From Bacillota bacterium (GTDB lineage Bacteria; Bacillota; Clostridia; Lachnospirales; Lachnospiraceae), in NCBI GenBank assembly GCA_023458035.1, contig JAEXAX010000002.1, forward strand, positions 1-64,000: 64,000 bases of DNA. Direction: 5' to 3'. Positions 50,853 through 59,731 of the stretch are shown piece by piece. Position numbers and translations under genes: made by a program. The notes under the pieces were generated by a model that saw only the letters and a list, made by a program, of their open reading frames with translations, was not told the DNA's origin and did not search any database. Numbering within the stretch: the first letter of the stretch is position 1; each line of letters opens with the position of its first letter.

Positions 50853-51920
50853 ATGAAGGAAGCAACAGAAAGACAGCCGTGGGAGGCATTGACGGCAGCC
50901 TATTCGAAAGAGACTGAGCGGGCCTGTATCGATTTCTGGAACCAGATCGGAAAACCGATCGGTGGACTTGGCTTATTCGAAACGCAGGTGGCACAGCTGG
51001 CCGGCATCACCGGCACGGTGAAACCACAGCTTTCTAAGGTCTGTCATGTGGTCTGCTGTGCGGATAATGGCATCATTGAAGAGGGGGTGACCCAGACCGG
51101 TCAACAGGTGACGGCCATCGTGGCCGAAAACATGCAGCGAGGTCTGTCCAGTGCGGCCCTGATGTGCCGCGATCTGGGTGTTGAGATGTTACCGATCGAT
51201 GTCGGCGTGGCGGTTTCCACCAGCCTGCGTCAGGCAAAAGAACGCTTCGGCAGTCGAAACTTTCTGCGAGAACCGGCCATGACAGAGGCTGAGGCCCGTC
51301 ATTTGATTGCCTACGGCATGCAGTTGGTCGGAGAATTAAAAGAGGCCGGTTATCAGGCCATCACCGTCGGCGAGATGGGCATCGGCAATACGACGACGGC
51401 GGCTGCCGTCTGTGCGGCCTTATTAAACTTGCCGGCCGAGCAGGTGACCGGCCGCGGCGCCGGCTTATCGGATGCCGGTCTGCAGCGAAAGATCGCAGTC
51501 ATTGGTCAGGCCATTTCCAAATACAACCTCTATCAGGCGGATGCCTTTACCGTGCTTTGCCATGTCGGCGGCTATGATATCGCCGCGTTGACGGGCCTTT
51601 GTCTGGGAGCAATGCGGTATCATATGCCGGTCATCTTGGACGGTGCCATCACCTGTGCGGCTGCGCTGATCGCCGAGAGGCTGGTGCCCGGCTGCCGAGA
51701 CTTTGTGCTGGCCTCTCATAACGGGAAGGAACAGGGCATCGCCCCCATGTTGGCCGCCCTTGATCGAAAACCGGTGATTCATGCCGAGCTTTGTCTGGGA
51801 GAGGGAACGGGAGCCTTGCTACTGCTGGCCCAGCTTCGACTGGCCCTGACGGTGTATCATCAGATGGGTAGCTTTGCCGGTATCGGTGTAGAACAATATG
51901 AAGTGAGAATAAAGTCATGA
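50853..51920 (+). CDS. cobT: Nicotinate-nucleotide-dimethylbenzimidazole phosphoribosyltransferase
   Basis: CobT makes alpha-ribazole phosphate for the lower ligand. The 355-residue protein has the family pattern IGKPIGGLGLFE near residue 31, CCADNGIIEEGVTQ near residue 67, GEMGIGNTTTAAA near residue 172 and the catalytic Glu region LGEGTGALLL near residue 313. The base it uses (dimethylbenzimidazole, adenine or phenolic) cannot be inferred; no bza or bluB gene is in the window. It starts 10 bases after cbiA and overlaps cobU. Confidence 0.95.
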   Translation: MKEATERQPWEALTAAYSKETERACIDFWNQIGKPIGGLGLFETQVAQLAGITGTVKPQLSKVCHVVCCADNGIIEEGVTQTGQQVTAIVAENMQRGLSSAALMCRDLGVEMLPIDVGVAVSTSLRQAKERFGSRNFLREPAMTEAEARHLIAYGMQLVGELKEAGYQAITVGEMGIGNTTTAAAVCAALLNLPAEQVTGRGAGLSDAGLQRKIAVIGQAISKYNLYQADAFTVLCHVGGYDIAALTGLCLGAMRYHMPVILDGAITCAAALIAERLVPGCRDFVLASHNGKEQGIAPMLAALDRKPVIHAELCLGEGTGALLLLAQLRLALTVYHQMGSFAGIGVEQYEVRIKS

Positions 51921-52549
51921 TGGATCACAAGAGCGGACAGCGGCTCTCGCGGCCTGAACCGACTACGGTATTGGTAATCGGCGGCAGCGACAGCGGCAAG
52001 TCGGCAGTGGCGGAAGACTATGCCTGTCTGGTCGGAAAGGGTCGACCACTGTATTATCTGGCGACCATGCAGACCGGCACACAGGCTGCGGCCGATAAAA
52101 TCAGTAAACATCAAAACCAAAGGGCCGGAAAGGGCTTTATCACCATCGAGCAACCGCTTGCCGTTTGGTCGGAAGAGCTTTCGCAACTGTTATCAGATCA
52201 GTCTGCCAGACCGGTGGTTCTGTTGGAGGATCTGGGGAATCTGGTGGCCAATGAGCTGTTTGGTCAGTCGGCACCGGCATTTGAGAATCGGCCGGTCTGG
52301 GAGCAGTGGAAGAAGGACACCGGTCGGCGGATTCTGGATTGGTGCGCTCAGCTTTGCGCCATCAGCGATCTGATCATCGTATCAAATGATGTCTTTCGTG
52401 ACGGCTGTCGTTATGAAGCCGGCACGGAGGACTTTCGTCAGGTTTTGGCCGAGATTCATCTGGATCTGGCCGTTCGATCGGAAGTCGTCGAGGTGGTCGG
52501 TGGTCTGGCAGATATCATCAGTGACCGGGTAAGGAGGCAGCATGATTAA
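51917..52549 (+). CDS. cobU: Adenosylcobinamide kinase/guanylyltransferase, divergent CobU
   Basis: This 210-residue protein is CobU-like: the P-loop VIGGSDSGKSAVAEDYA near residue 20 is intact, and KHQNQRAGKGFITIE near residue 63 stands where CobU has the guanylylated histidine and HRxRRP. In the C-terminal part the usual SNEVGxGIVP segment is changed to SNDVFRDGCRYEAGTE, so that loop is diverged. A second, shorter CobU-like gene at 53373 has the opposite pattern. It overlaps cobT and cobS by a few bases. Confidence 0.82.
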   Translation: MMDHKSGQRLSRPEPTTVLVIGGSDSGKSAVAEDYACLVGKGRPLYYLATMQTGTQAAADKISKHQNQRAGKGFITIEQPLAVWSEELSQLLSDQSARPVVLLEDLGNLVANELFGQSAPAFENRPVWEQWKKDTGRRILDWCAQLCAISDLIIVSNDVFRDGCRYEAGTEDFRQVLAEIHLDLAVRSEVVEVVGGLADIISDRVRRQHD

Positions 52550-53309
52550 AGGTTTGACAGATTTCATTAAAGGCATTCGTATCGCCTTTTCCATGTATTC
52601 GACCTTGCCGATGGGACGTCCCCGTTGGGAAGAGGCGGATATGCGGTTGGTGATGAGCGGCTTTCCGCTGATCGGACCGGTAATCGGTGCCCTTGGCTGG
52701 GGTTTTGTTTTGCTCTGCCAAAGAATGAACTGGCCGGTTCAGGTGATGTCCGGTGGCCAACTGCTGTTGATGATTCTCGTCACCGGCGGTATTCATCTGG
52801 ATGGATTCATGGACACCATGGATGCCTGGAAGAGCTACAGTGACTTTGAGAAACGGCGCGCCATCTTAAAGGATCCGCATATCGGCGGCTTTGCGCTGAT
52901 TTACGGTGCATCCTATCTGATTGTATTGACTATCGCTTACAGCCTGCTGTCCCCACATCGGGCAGTATTGTTGATCGGTCTGTATATGCTCAGCCGCCTG
53001 GCCAGTGGCTTTTCGGTGATCCTGTTACCGAAAATGAGTGAGCAGGGCAGTGTGTCGTTTTTGGCTAAAGCGGCGGCTGCCAAGGCCAATCTGGTACTGC
53101 TAAGCATAGAGGCGGTCATCTGCAGTGTCGGTCTGATCCTGCTTGGCGGTTGGACAGCGGTGACCATGATCGGCCTACAGCTGATATTATTTATGCTGTA
53201 TGCCCTCTGGTCCAAACGGAATTTCGGCGGAACGAACGGAGACACCGCCGGTGCCTTTTTACAGGCTTCGGAACTTTGTTTGCTGCTGGTCATCGGTCTG
53301 TGGCCGTAG
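52542..53309 (+). CDS. cobS: Cobalamin synthase (adenosylcobinamide-GDP ribazoletransferase)
   Basis: CobS is the membrane enzyme that joins activated cobinamide to alpha-ribazole (phosphate). The 255-residue protein has several membrane spans and the family motifs TLPMGRP near residue 22, and GGIHLDGFMDTMDA near residue 82 with the acidic metal-binding residues; DPHIGGFAL near residue 109 is also typical. AAGGAGG precedes the start, which overlaps cobU by 8 bases. Confidence 0.93.
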   Translation: MIKGLTDFIKGIRIAFSMYSTLPMGRPRWEEADMRLVMSGFPLIGPVIGALGWGFVLLCQRMNWPVQVMSGGQLLLMILVTGGIHLDGFMDTMDAWKSYSDFEKRRAILKDPHIGGFALIYGASYLIVLTIAYSLLSPHRAVLLIGLYMLSRLASGFSVILLPKMSEQGSVSFLAKAAAAKANLVLLSIEAVICSVGLILLGGWTAVTMIGLQLILFMLYALWSKRNFGGTNGDTAGAFLQASELCLLLVIGLWP

Positions 53310-53372
53310 CCTGTCGATCCGCTGCCGGAAATGCTTCGGGAGCAGAAAACATGATAATATAAGGAGAACGAT

Positions 53373-53741
53373 ATGATTCTGATCATTGGCGGTCGTTATC
53401 AGGGGCGACACCGCTTTGCAAATACCCTGTCTGGTACGGGACAGGTAATTGATACCGCCTTTGCCACGGTGATGGAGCGATTGCAGACAGATCTGGGAGA
53501 AGCGCTTGGCAGCCTGCCGGAAGCGGAGCTGTTGACAGTTACCGAAGGCATCATCAAGCAGCTGTTACCGCAGTGGCAGCAGAAAACGCTCATTTTGGAA
53601 GAGAGTGGTAGCGGTATCATACCGACAGATCGGGACAGTCGAATGGCCGGCTGGGTGAACGGTTGTCTGAACCGTATGTTGGCTGCACAGGCGGAAGCGG
53701 TGTATCGGGTATTTTGTGGTCTGGGCTACAGGCTGGACTAA
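53373..53741 (+). CDS. Short CobU-like protein with degenerate P-loop
   Basis: This 122-residue protein begins ILIIGGRYQGRHRFANTL, which aligns with the CobU P-loop GGxRSGKS, but the lysine and serine that bind phosphate are gone. The C-terminal half keeps the CobU end: EESGSGIIPTDRDSRM, LNRMLAAQAEAVYRVFCGL. The central part with the guanylylation histidine is missing. It is unlikely to be a working kinase by itself. It may assist the other CobU-like protein or be a relic. AAGGAGAACG precedes the ATG. Confidence 0.7.
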   Translation: MILIIGGRYQGRHRFANTLSGTGQVIDTAFATVMERLQTDLGEALGSLPEAELLTVTEGIIKQLLPQWQQKTLILEESGSGIIPTDRDSRMAGWVNGCLNRMLAAQAEAVYRVFCGLGYRLD

Positions 53742-53810
53742 ATTAGAACAAGATAGTAAGAAAGAGCAAGCATTCAGAGAGGCGGTGACGGGGTCACCGA
53801 AACAGGATTC

Positions 53811-54359
53811 ATGAAGATATATTTAATTCGACACGGTATTACACAGGGAAATCTGGAACAGCGTTATGTCGGGCAGTCCGATATTCCGCTGTGTGAGCAG
53901 GGGATCGAAGCCCTGCGACAGGGGAGCTATCCGCCGGTGGACGCGGTCTATGCCAGTCCGCTGCAGCGGGCACTGCAGACAGCGGCCATTCTCTATCCGG
54001 ATCAACCGGCCAAGCCGATCGAAAAGTTAAAGGAAATCCATTTTGGGATCTTTGAGAACCGGCATTATAGTGAAATGCGTGACTGTCAGCCGTATCGGGA
54101 CTGGCTGGACAGTCAGTGCACCACACCGATTCCCGGTGGAGAAAGCTTTGCCTCTTTTACCAAGCGCAGTCTGGAGGGTTTCGGTGAGGTGATAAAAGAG
54201 GCTCTGGCAGAGGGCAATGAGAGCATCGCCATCGTCGCCCACGGCGGCACCATTCGCTCGATTTTGATGACCTATGTGGATCCGCAGAAGGGCTTTTATG
54301 ACTGGCAGATCGACAATGGTGCCGTCATCGAGTTGGAGGATAGCATATGCCGGAAGTAA
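53811..54359 (+). CDS. cobC: Histidine phosphatase, likely alpha-ribazole phosphatase
   Basis: CobC dephosphorylates alpha-ribazole 5'-phosphate or the cobalamin phosphate. The 182-residue phosphoglycerate-mutase-type protein has the catalytic LIRHGITQGN at its start and the second histidine in IVAHGGTIR near residue 144; YASPLQRALQTA near residue 46 is also typical. The cobalamin context supports the specific name over a general phosphatase. A perfect CGGTGAC/GTCACCG hairpin (53783-53799) lies just before its ribosome-binding site. Confidence 0.85.
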   Translation: MKIYLIRHGITQGNLEQRYVGQSDIPLCEQGIEALRQGSYPPVDAVYASPLQRALQTAAILYPDQPAKPIEKLKEIHFGIFENRHYSEMRDCQPYRDWLDSQCTTPIPGGESFASFTKRSLEGFGEVIKEALAEGNESIAIVAHGGTIRSILMTYVDPQKGFYDWQIDNGAVIELEDSICRK

Positions 54360-55375
54360 GTCAGTGGTGGCTGGCCTGGCTGTACCTGCGACCGGCTGTG
54401 TTGGGCCTGGCCTTTGGTCTGGATCTGCTGCTTGGAGATCCCTTTGGCAGCTTTCATCCGGTGGTCTGGATCGGTCGTTTGATCAGTGCTTTAATCAAGC
54501 GTGCGGAACGTAAAAAATTAACACCAAAACAGGGCGTACGTGCCGGACGCAGACTGGTGCTATTGGTGTTATTGGCAACAGCTGTGATCAGCGGTCTGCT
54601 GATCGTCATATCGTATCTGATTCATCCGCTATGCGGCCTGGTCATCGAAACCTGGTTTGCTTATCAGCTGTTGGCCCTTCGTTGCTTAAAAACCGAAGCC
54701 ATGAAGGTGCAGGCAGCCTTATCACAGGAAGCAGAGTCAGAGCAGCGGCTGGCTGCCGGGCGAACGGCTGTCGGTCGAATCGTCGGTCGGGATGTTTCGC
54801 AGCTGGATGAGGCAGCAGTAATCCGGGCAACTGTTGAAACAGTGGCGGAAAATACCACCGATGGGGTGATAGCGCCGTTATTGTATCTGCTATTGTTCGG
54901 TCTGCCGGGTATGGCAGTTTACAAGGCGATCAATACCATGGATTCTATGGTGGGCTATAAAAACGAACGCTTTCTACATCTCGGCCGGGCGGCCGCCCGC
55001 TTGGATGATGTGGCGAATTTCATACCGGCCAGACTATCTGCCCTGCTGTTGCTGGCAGCCGGTTTTGGCAAGCGGTATGAAAGAGCGGCAGGATGGCGAA
55101 TTTGGCGGCGGGACAGACGCTGTCATGAAAGCCCAAACTCGGCCCAAACCGAGTCGGCAGTGGCCGGATTATTGGGCATCCGATTGGCCGGACCGGCTGT
55201 CTATTTCGGACAGACAAAAGAGAAACCCTATATCGGGGATGACCTGCGGCCGATCGAGGCGGCTGATATCAGCCGGACCTGCAGTCTTTTGTACCGGGCG
55301 GCCACAATCGCCCTGATCATGTTTATGGCAGTTGCCGCAGCTTGCCTATGGTTCGTGTATCGGATGAGTGTATAA
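54347..55375 (+). CDS. cbiB: Adenosylcobinamide-phosphate synthase
   Basis: CbiB attaches the aminopropanol arm to adenosylcobyric acid. The 342-residue membrane protein has the family motifs DLLLGDPFGSFHPVVWIG near residue 26, VAENTTDGVIAPL near residue 166 and AINTMDSMVGYKNERF near residue 192, plus DDVANFIPARL. It overlaps cobC by 13 bases and is followed closely by cobD, which supplies the aminopropanol phosphate. Confidence 0.94.
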   Translation: MPEVSQWWLAWLYLRPAVLGLAFGLDLLLGDPFGSFHPVVWIGRLISALIKRAERKKLTPKQGVRAGRRLVLLVLLATAVISGLLIVISYLIHPLCGLVIETWFAYQLLALRCLKTEAMKVQAALSQEAESEQRLAAGRTAVGRIVGRDVSQLDEAAVIRATVETVAENTTDGVIAPLLYLLLFGLPGMAVYKAINTMDSMVGYKNERFLHLGRAAARLDDVANFIPARLSALLLLAAGFGKRYERAAGWRIWRRDRRCHESPNSAQTESAVAGLLGIRLAGPAVYFGQTKEKPYIGDDLRPIEAADISRTCSLLYRAATIALIMFMAVAAACLWFVYRMSV

Positions 55376-55391
55376 GGAAGGAAGAACAAAG

Positions 55392-56489
55392 TTGGAGTCT
55401 AAGATCAGACATGGCGGAGATATTTATAATAATCGGGTAGAGCTGGACCTATCGGTCAACTGTAACCCACTTGGCCTGCCGGAAGCAGTCCGTCTGGCAG
55501 CCGTGCAGGCAGTGGCTGACTGCGGTCATTATCCGGATACTGACTGCGGGAAGTTGCGTCAAGCCTTGTCAAAAGCTGAAGGACTGGATCCGCAGTGGTA
55601 TATCTTTGGCAATGGCGCGGCCTCTATTTTGTATCAGAGCCTGCAAAGTCTCAGACCGAAAACCGTATTGCTCCCGGCTCCCGGCTTTGTCGAGTACGAG
55701 CGGGCGGCAGCGGCAGTAGGAGCCAAGTGTCGTTACTATCGCAGTATGGAGAAAGATTTAGACGGAGTAGAAATCGATAGACCTTGGGAGGTCTTTCCTT
55801 CTATAGAGGAGGCTTTGCAGCCGGATATCGATTTACTGATTCTTTGCCGACCGAATAATCCGAGCGGGGATATCATCGGCCGGGATCGTCTGCAGAAGAT
55901 TGTAAAGCGAGCAAACGATTCCGATACCACCGTGTTGGTTGATGAATGTTTTATGGATCTGACAGATGTAAGTATCTCTGCGCAGGAAAGCCTGCCTCCG
56001 GTTTTGCGGCAGGGCGATTTGCGAGAGGCAAACCTGATCCTCCTAAAGGCCTTTACCAAGACCTATGCCATGCCGGGTTTGCGTCTTGGCTATGCCATCG
56101 TACCAAAGGAGGAGCTGCGGGAGCGGATTTTGACGACTCAGCCCAGCTGGGAGGTGTCCATTCCGGCACAGGCCGCCGGTGTGGCGGCCTTACAGGAAAC
56201 GGATTATCTGACAGAAGGCAGGTGGCTGATCAAGACACAGCGAAAGGTGCTGACAGAAGGGATGAAAGGTCTGGGGATGGCGGTTTATCCGTCACAGGCG
56301 AATTATCTGCTGTTTTATGATCGTCGTATCGGAGATCTGTATCGAAAATTATTAAGACAAGGCATACTGATTCGCGACTGCAGTGATTATCAGGGCATGG
56401 GTGCAGGCTGGTACCGCATCTGCGTAGCAAAAGAACAAGAAAATCAGAGCTTATTACAGGCGCTGTCGCGTCTGATGGAGGAAGTGTAA
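55392..56489 (+). CDS. cobD: L-threonine-O-3-phosphate decarboxylase
   Basis: CobD is a PLP enzyme of the HisC fold that makes (R)-1-amino-2-propanol phosphate. The 365-residue protein begins ESKIRHGGDIYNN, matching the family N-terminus, and has LCRPNNPSGDIIG near residue 154 and the PLP-lysine region LLKAFTKTYAMPGLRLGY near residue 217. I place the start at TTG 55392 with GGAAGG upstream; a GTG at 55368 inside cbiB would add eight residues. Its stop overlaps the cbiP start by one base. Confidence 0.88.
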   Translation: MESKIRHGGDIYNNRVELDLSVNCNPLGLPEAVRLAAVQAVADCGHYPDTDCGKLRQALSKAEGLDPQWYIFGNGAASILYQSLQSLRPKTVLLPAPGFVEYERAAAAVGAKCRYYRSMEKDLDGVEIDRPWEVFPSIEEALQPDIDLLILCRPNNPSGDIIGRDRLQKIVKRANDSDTTVLVDECFMDLTDVSISAQESLPPVLRQGDLREANLILLKAFTKTYAMPGLRLGYAIVPKEELRERILTTQPSWEVSIPAQAAGVAALQETDYLTEGRWLIKTQRKVLTEGMKGLGMAVYPSQANYLLFYDRRIGDLYRKLLRQGILIRDCSDYQGMGAGWYRICVAKEQENQSLLQALSRLMEEV

Positions 56490-57952
56490 TGGCAAAATGC
56501 ATCATGGTGCAAGGCACCATGTCAAATGTCGGGAAGAGCTTATTGGCGGCCGGCCTGTGCCGGGTCTTTGCGAAAGACGGCTATTCTGTGGCTCCGTTTA
56601 AATCCCAGAATATGGCCTTAAACTCCTACATCACCCATGACGGCAAGGAGATGGGGCGGGCGCAGGTATTACAGGCACAGGCGGCCGGTGTAGCACCGGA
56701 TGTGCGGATGAACCCGGTGCTCTTAAAGCCGACCGGCTTTATGGGCTCGCAGGTGATCGTAAACGGAACGGCCATCGGGACCCTGCCGGCCAAAGAATAT
56801 TACCGGATGAAGCATACTTTAATTCCGGAGGTCAAAAAGGCGTATGACAGTCTGGCGGCGGAATATGACATCATTGTCATAGAAGGGGCCGGCAGTCCGG
56901 CTGAGATCAATCTGCAAAAGGACGACTTTGTCAATATGGGTCTGGCCGCCATGCTGGATGCACCGGTGCTTTTGGTTGGAGATATTGACCGTGGCGGTGT
57001 GTTTGCCCAGCTGGTCGGCACCTATCAATTATTATCCGATGAAGACAGGGCACGCATCAGAGGTCTGATCATCAATAAATTCCGTGGTGATGTCAGCATC
57101 CTAGAGCCGGGCTTAGATATGTTAAAGCCCTATGTGCCGGTACCATTTCTCGGCGTGGTGCCGCATATGCAGCTGGAATTGGAAGAAGAGGACAGTCAGG
57201 GACGGATCTTAGACGAACAGCAAGCGGCGGCAGAGATCGACATCGTAGTCATCCGTTTGCCCTATATGTCAAATTATACGGACTTTGATGCTTTCAGACA
57301 TTGCCTGGGCGTCAGAGTGCGCTTTGTCACAAAGCCGGAGCAGCTGGATGCAGCCGCCATGATCTGCCTGCCGGGCAGTAAGAACACCATCGCCGATCTG
57401 GACTGGCTGCGACAAAACGGATTGGCGGAGAAGCTGACCAAGCTGGCTGCGGACGGGAAGCTGATCTTTGGTATCTGCGGTGGCTTTCAGATGCTTGGAC
57501 AGGCGATTTCCGATCCGCAGGGCATGGAAAATGCCGATTGTCCGGAGACGACCGGCCTTGGTCTGTTGGCACATGCCACTGTGCTGGCTCATGAAAAGAA
57601 ACTTTCTCAGACGACCGGAACATTGGGGCAGATTAAAGGCAGTCTGCAGGCCTTATCTGGCTGTCATTATGAAGGCTATGAAATTCATCTTGGCCTCAGT
57701 CTGGTGGCTGGGGAAGTACCGCCGGTCTTACTCGGTGACGGAACTGTTTACGGAACTTATCTGCATGGCTTTTTTGACCACCAGGAGATCTTGAAGGCGG
57801 TTGTTCATACGCTGGCGAAGCGCTGCGGCTTCGAGTATAATGAGGAGATTCTGTCACAGGCAACCTTTCGCGAGCAGGAGTTTGATAAGCTCGAAGCCCT
57901 GATGCGTGACAGCCTGGATATGGCCGCCATTTATCGATTATTGGAGCTGTAA
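56489..57952 (+). CDS. cbiP: Cobyric acid synthase
   Basis: CbiP amidates four side chains of the corrin ring. The 487-residue protein has the N-terminal ATP-binding motif MVQGTMSNVGKSLL near residue 6, SQNMALNSYIT near residue 38 and the glutamine amidotransferase domain with FGICGGFQMLG near residue 327. It is related to CbiA but lacks CbiA's linker and has the CobQ-type N-terminus. It overlaps cobD by one base. Confidence 0.95.
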   Translation: MAKCIMVQGTMSNVGKSLLAAGLCRVFAKDGYSVAPFKSQNMALNSYITHDGKEMGRAQVLQAQAAGVAPDVRMNPVLLKPTGFMGSQVIVNGTAIGTLPAKEYYRMKHTLIPEVKKAYDSLAAEYDIIVIEGAGSPAEINLQKDDFVNMGLAAMLDAPVLLVGDIDRGGVFAQLVGTYQLLSDEDRARIRGLIINKFRGDVSILEPGLDMLKPYVPVPFLGVVPHMQLELEEEDSQGRILDEQQAAAEIDIVVIRLPYMSNYTDFDAFRHCLGVRVRFVTKPEQLDAAAMICLPGSKNTIADLDWLRQNGLAEKLTKLAADGKLIFGICGGFQMLGQAISDPQGMENADCPETTGLGLLAHATVLAHEKKLSQTTGTLGQIKGSLQALSGCHYEGYEIHLGLSLVAGEVPPVLLGDGTVYGTYLHGFFDHQEILKAVVHTLAKRCGFEYNEEILSQATFREQEFDKLEALMRDSLDMAAIYRLLEL

Positions 57953-58015
57953 GAACAATTAAGATCGGCATCATCCGGTGACCGATACGGACTCATACAT
58001 AGAAGGAGACTCTAT

Positions 58016-58648
58016 ATGAAGACAGATGCATTTGAAATCGTCAAACCGGAGGATATCGAGAAGCGTAGCTTTGAGATTATCACCGAAGAACTGGGAGAAC
58101 GGAAGTTGCCGCCCGTATATGCCTCTATCATCAAACGCTGCATCCATACCAGTGCGGACTTTGATTATGCCGATAACCTGCGCTTCTCGCCGGACGCGCT
58201 GGACAGCGTGCGCACGGCCATTCGCTTCGGGGCCAATATCGTGACCGATACCCAGATGGGCCGAAGCGGAATCAATAAGACGGAGCTGGCAAAATATGGC
58301 GGTGAGGTGCGCTGTTTTATGTCGGATGAAGACGTAGCGGCCACGGCCAAAGCCAACGGTAGTACCAGAGCAGTGGCTTCCATGGATAAGGCAGCCGCCG
58401 ATCCGACCAATCTGATATTTGCCATCGGTAATGCGCCGACGGCTCTGGTGCGTCTGGCTGAGCTGATCAGGGAAGGACGATTGCGTCCGGCCCTGATCAT
58501 CGGCGCACCGGTAGGCTTTGTCAATGTGGTGCCGGCCAAGGAATTGATCATGGAGTCGGGGGTTCCATATATCGTGGCAGCCGGGCGCAAAGGCGGCAGC
58601 AATATCGCAGCCTGTATCGTCAATGCGATTTTATACGACATGCGTTAA
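58016..58648 (+). CDS. cbiC: Precorrin-8X methylmutase / cobalt-precorrin-8 methylmutase
   Basis: CbiC moves a methyl group from C11 to C12 to make (cobalt-)hydrogenobyrinate. The 210-residue protein shows KRCIHTSADFDYADNL near residue 41, containing the catalytic histidine, and IGAPVGFVNVVPAKE near residue 162. It is the last gene of the cobalamin run and lies 63 bases after cbiP, preceded by GAAGGAGA. Confidence 0.95.
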   Translation: MKTDAFEIVKPEDIEKRSFEIITEELGERKLPPVYASIIKRCIHTSADFDYADNLRFSPDALDSVRTAIRFGANIVTDTQMGRSGINKTELAKYGGEVRCFMSDEDVAATAKANGSTRAVASMDKAAADPTNLIFAIGNAPTALVRLAELIREGRLRPALIIGAPVGFVNVVPAKELIMESGVPYIVAAGRKGGSNIAACIVNAILYDMR

Positions 58649-58651
58649 GAA

Positions 58652-58751
58652 AATGCATAAAAATCCACACAGCAGCGGTTGCAAATCATAAAATATGCAA
58701 TAAAATTTATAAATAAACGAAAAAACCTTGACTTATGCATAAAATATGATA
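58652..58751 (+). promoter_or_regulatory. Three ArgR-box-like sites upstream of the amino-acid ABC transporter
   Basis: AATGCATAAAAATCCACA at 58652-58669 matches the enterobacterial ARG-box consensus TNTGNATWWWWATNCANA at all but one fixed position. Weaker relatives lie at 58694-58711 and 58734-58751; the last fills exactly the spacer between the -35 and -10 boxes, where a repressor would block transcription. Confidence 0.55.
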
Positions 58752-58755
58752 TTCT
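58728..58755 (+). promoter_or_regulatory. Promoter of the amino-acid ABC transporter operon
   Basis: -35 TTGACT (58728-58733) and an extended -10, TGATATTCT with the hexamer TATTCT at 58750-58755, are 16 bases apart. Confidence 0.75.
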
Positions 58756-58812
58756 ATACCCATCACAAAAAAACAATGAGGCATATGCTAAAGTATATGG
58801 AGGAAAGATACT

Positions 58813-59658
58813 ATGAAAAAAATGATGATGTGGGTATCCGTGGTGATGATGGGAGCAGCGCTGCTTGCAGGCTGCGGTAAGAAAACGGAAAATACAGGAA
58901 GTCAGACCGGCAGCAAAACTGAAAGCCGGACAGCAGACCTGAAGACAAATGTTAGTTTACAAAATATTAAGACTTCAGGCATCCTGAAGGTCGGCACAGA
59001 GGCCGGTTTCGCACCGTATGAGTTCATTGGCGACAATGGTGATATCGTCGGTATAGATATGGACATTGCCCGGGCTGTCGCCGATAAACTGGGTGTCAAG
59101 CTAAAGATCGAGAGCATGACCTTCGACGGTGCGCTGGTAGCGGTGCAGCAGGGGAAGATCGATCTGGTGCTGGCCGGTGTATCGGTGGATGAGGAGCGTA
59201 AGAAGGTGATGGACTTTTCCGATAATTATGTTGATGCCAAGGAAGTGGTTGTCGTGAACACTAAAGAACAGGCTGTAAAGGCTGCTACCGGCGAAGGCTT
59301 AAAGGATAAAAAGGTCGGTGTTCAGCGCGGCAATATCGCGGATCTGTGGGTGAGTAATGCGGACAATACGAAGCCGGCCGAGATCATTCGATACGAAAAA
59401 TTTGCTCAGGCCGCTACGGATTTGAAGAACGGTAAGATAGATGCCATCGTCATGGATGAGGCGCCGGCCAAAGAGCTGGTAAATGCCACCGGCGGTGACC
59501 TGACTATTATCGAAGGTGAGCCGTTATTTGTCGATCAATATGCAGCCGCCATGCAGAAGGGCAACAGCGAGCTGGCAGCCCTGGTCAATGAAGTGATCAA
59601 AGAGTTAAAAGACTCCGGTGAATTTGATAAAATCGTTGAAAAATATTCCAACAAATAA
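58813..59658 (+). CDS. Polar amino-acid ABC transporter substrate-binding lipoprotein
   Basis: This 281-residue precursor has a lipobox LLAGC with the lipidated cysteine at residue 21 and a Ser/Thr-rich linker. The binding domain is of the SBP_bac_3 family: ILKVGTEAGFAPYEFIGDNG near residue 57 and VGIDMDIARAVADKLG near residue 78. The family binds His, Lys, Arg, Gln or cystine. The ArgR-like sites upstream point to arginine or another basic amino acid, but this is inference. GGAGG precedes the ATG. Confidence 0.88.
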   Translation: MKKMMMWVSVVMMGAALLAGCGKKTENTGSQTGSKTESRTADLKTNVSLQNIKTSGILKVGTEAGFAPYEFIGDNGDIVGIDMDIARAVADKLGVKLKIESMTFDGALVAVQQGKIDLVLAGVSVDEERKKVMDFSDNYVDAKEVVVVNTKEQAVKAATGEGLKDKKVGVQRGNIADLWVSNADNTKPAEIIRYEKFAQAATDLKNGKIDAIVMDEAPAKELVNATGGDLTIIEGEPLFVDQYAAAMQKGNSELAALVNEVIKELKDSGEFDKIVEKYSNK

Positions 59659-59679
59659 TAAGATAAGACTATAGGTATG

Positions 59680-59707
59680 AGAGAACAAAGGACTTTTGTT
59701 CTCTTTT
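59680..59707 (+). terminator. Intra-operon attenuating terminator
   Basis: A perfect 10-bp stem AGAGAACAAA/TTTGTTCTCT (59680-59689 with 59695-59704) is followed by only TTT. It lies between the binding-protein and permease genes and would leave extra binding protein relative to the membrane parts. Confidence 0.75.
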
Positions 59708-59731
59708 GCCGTGTCATAAGGAGGAAGTAGA

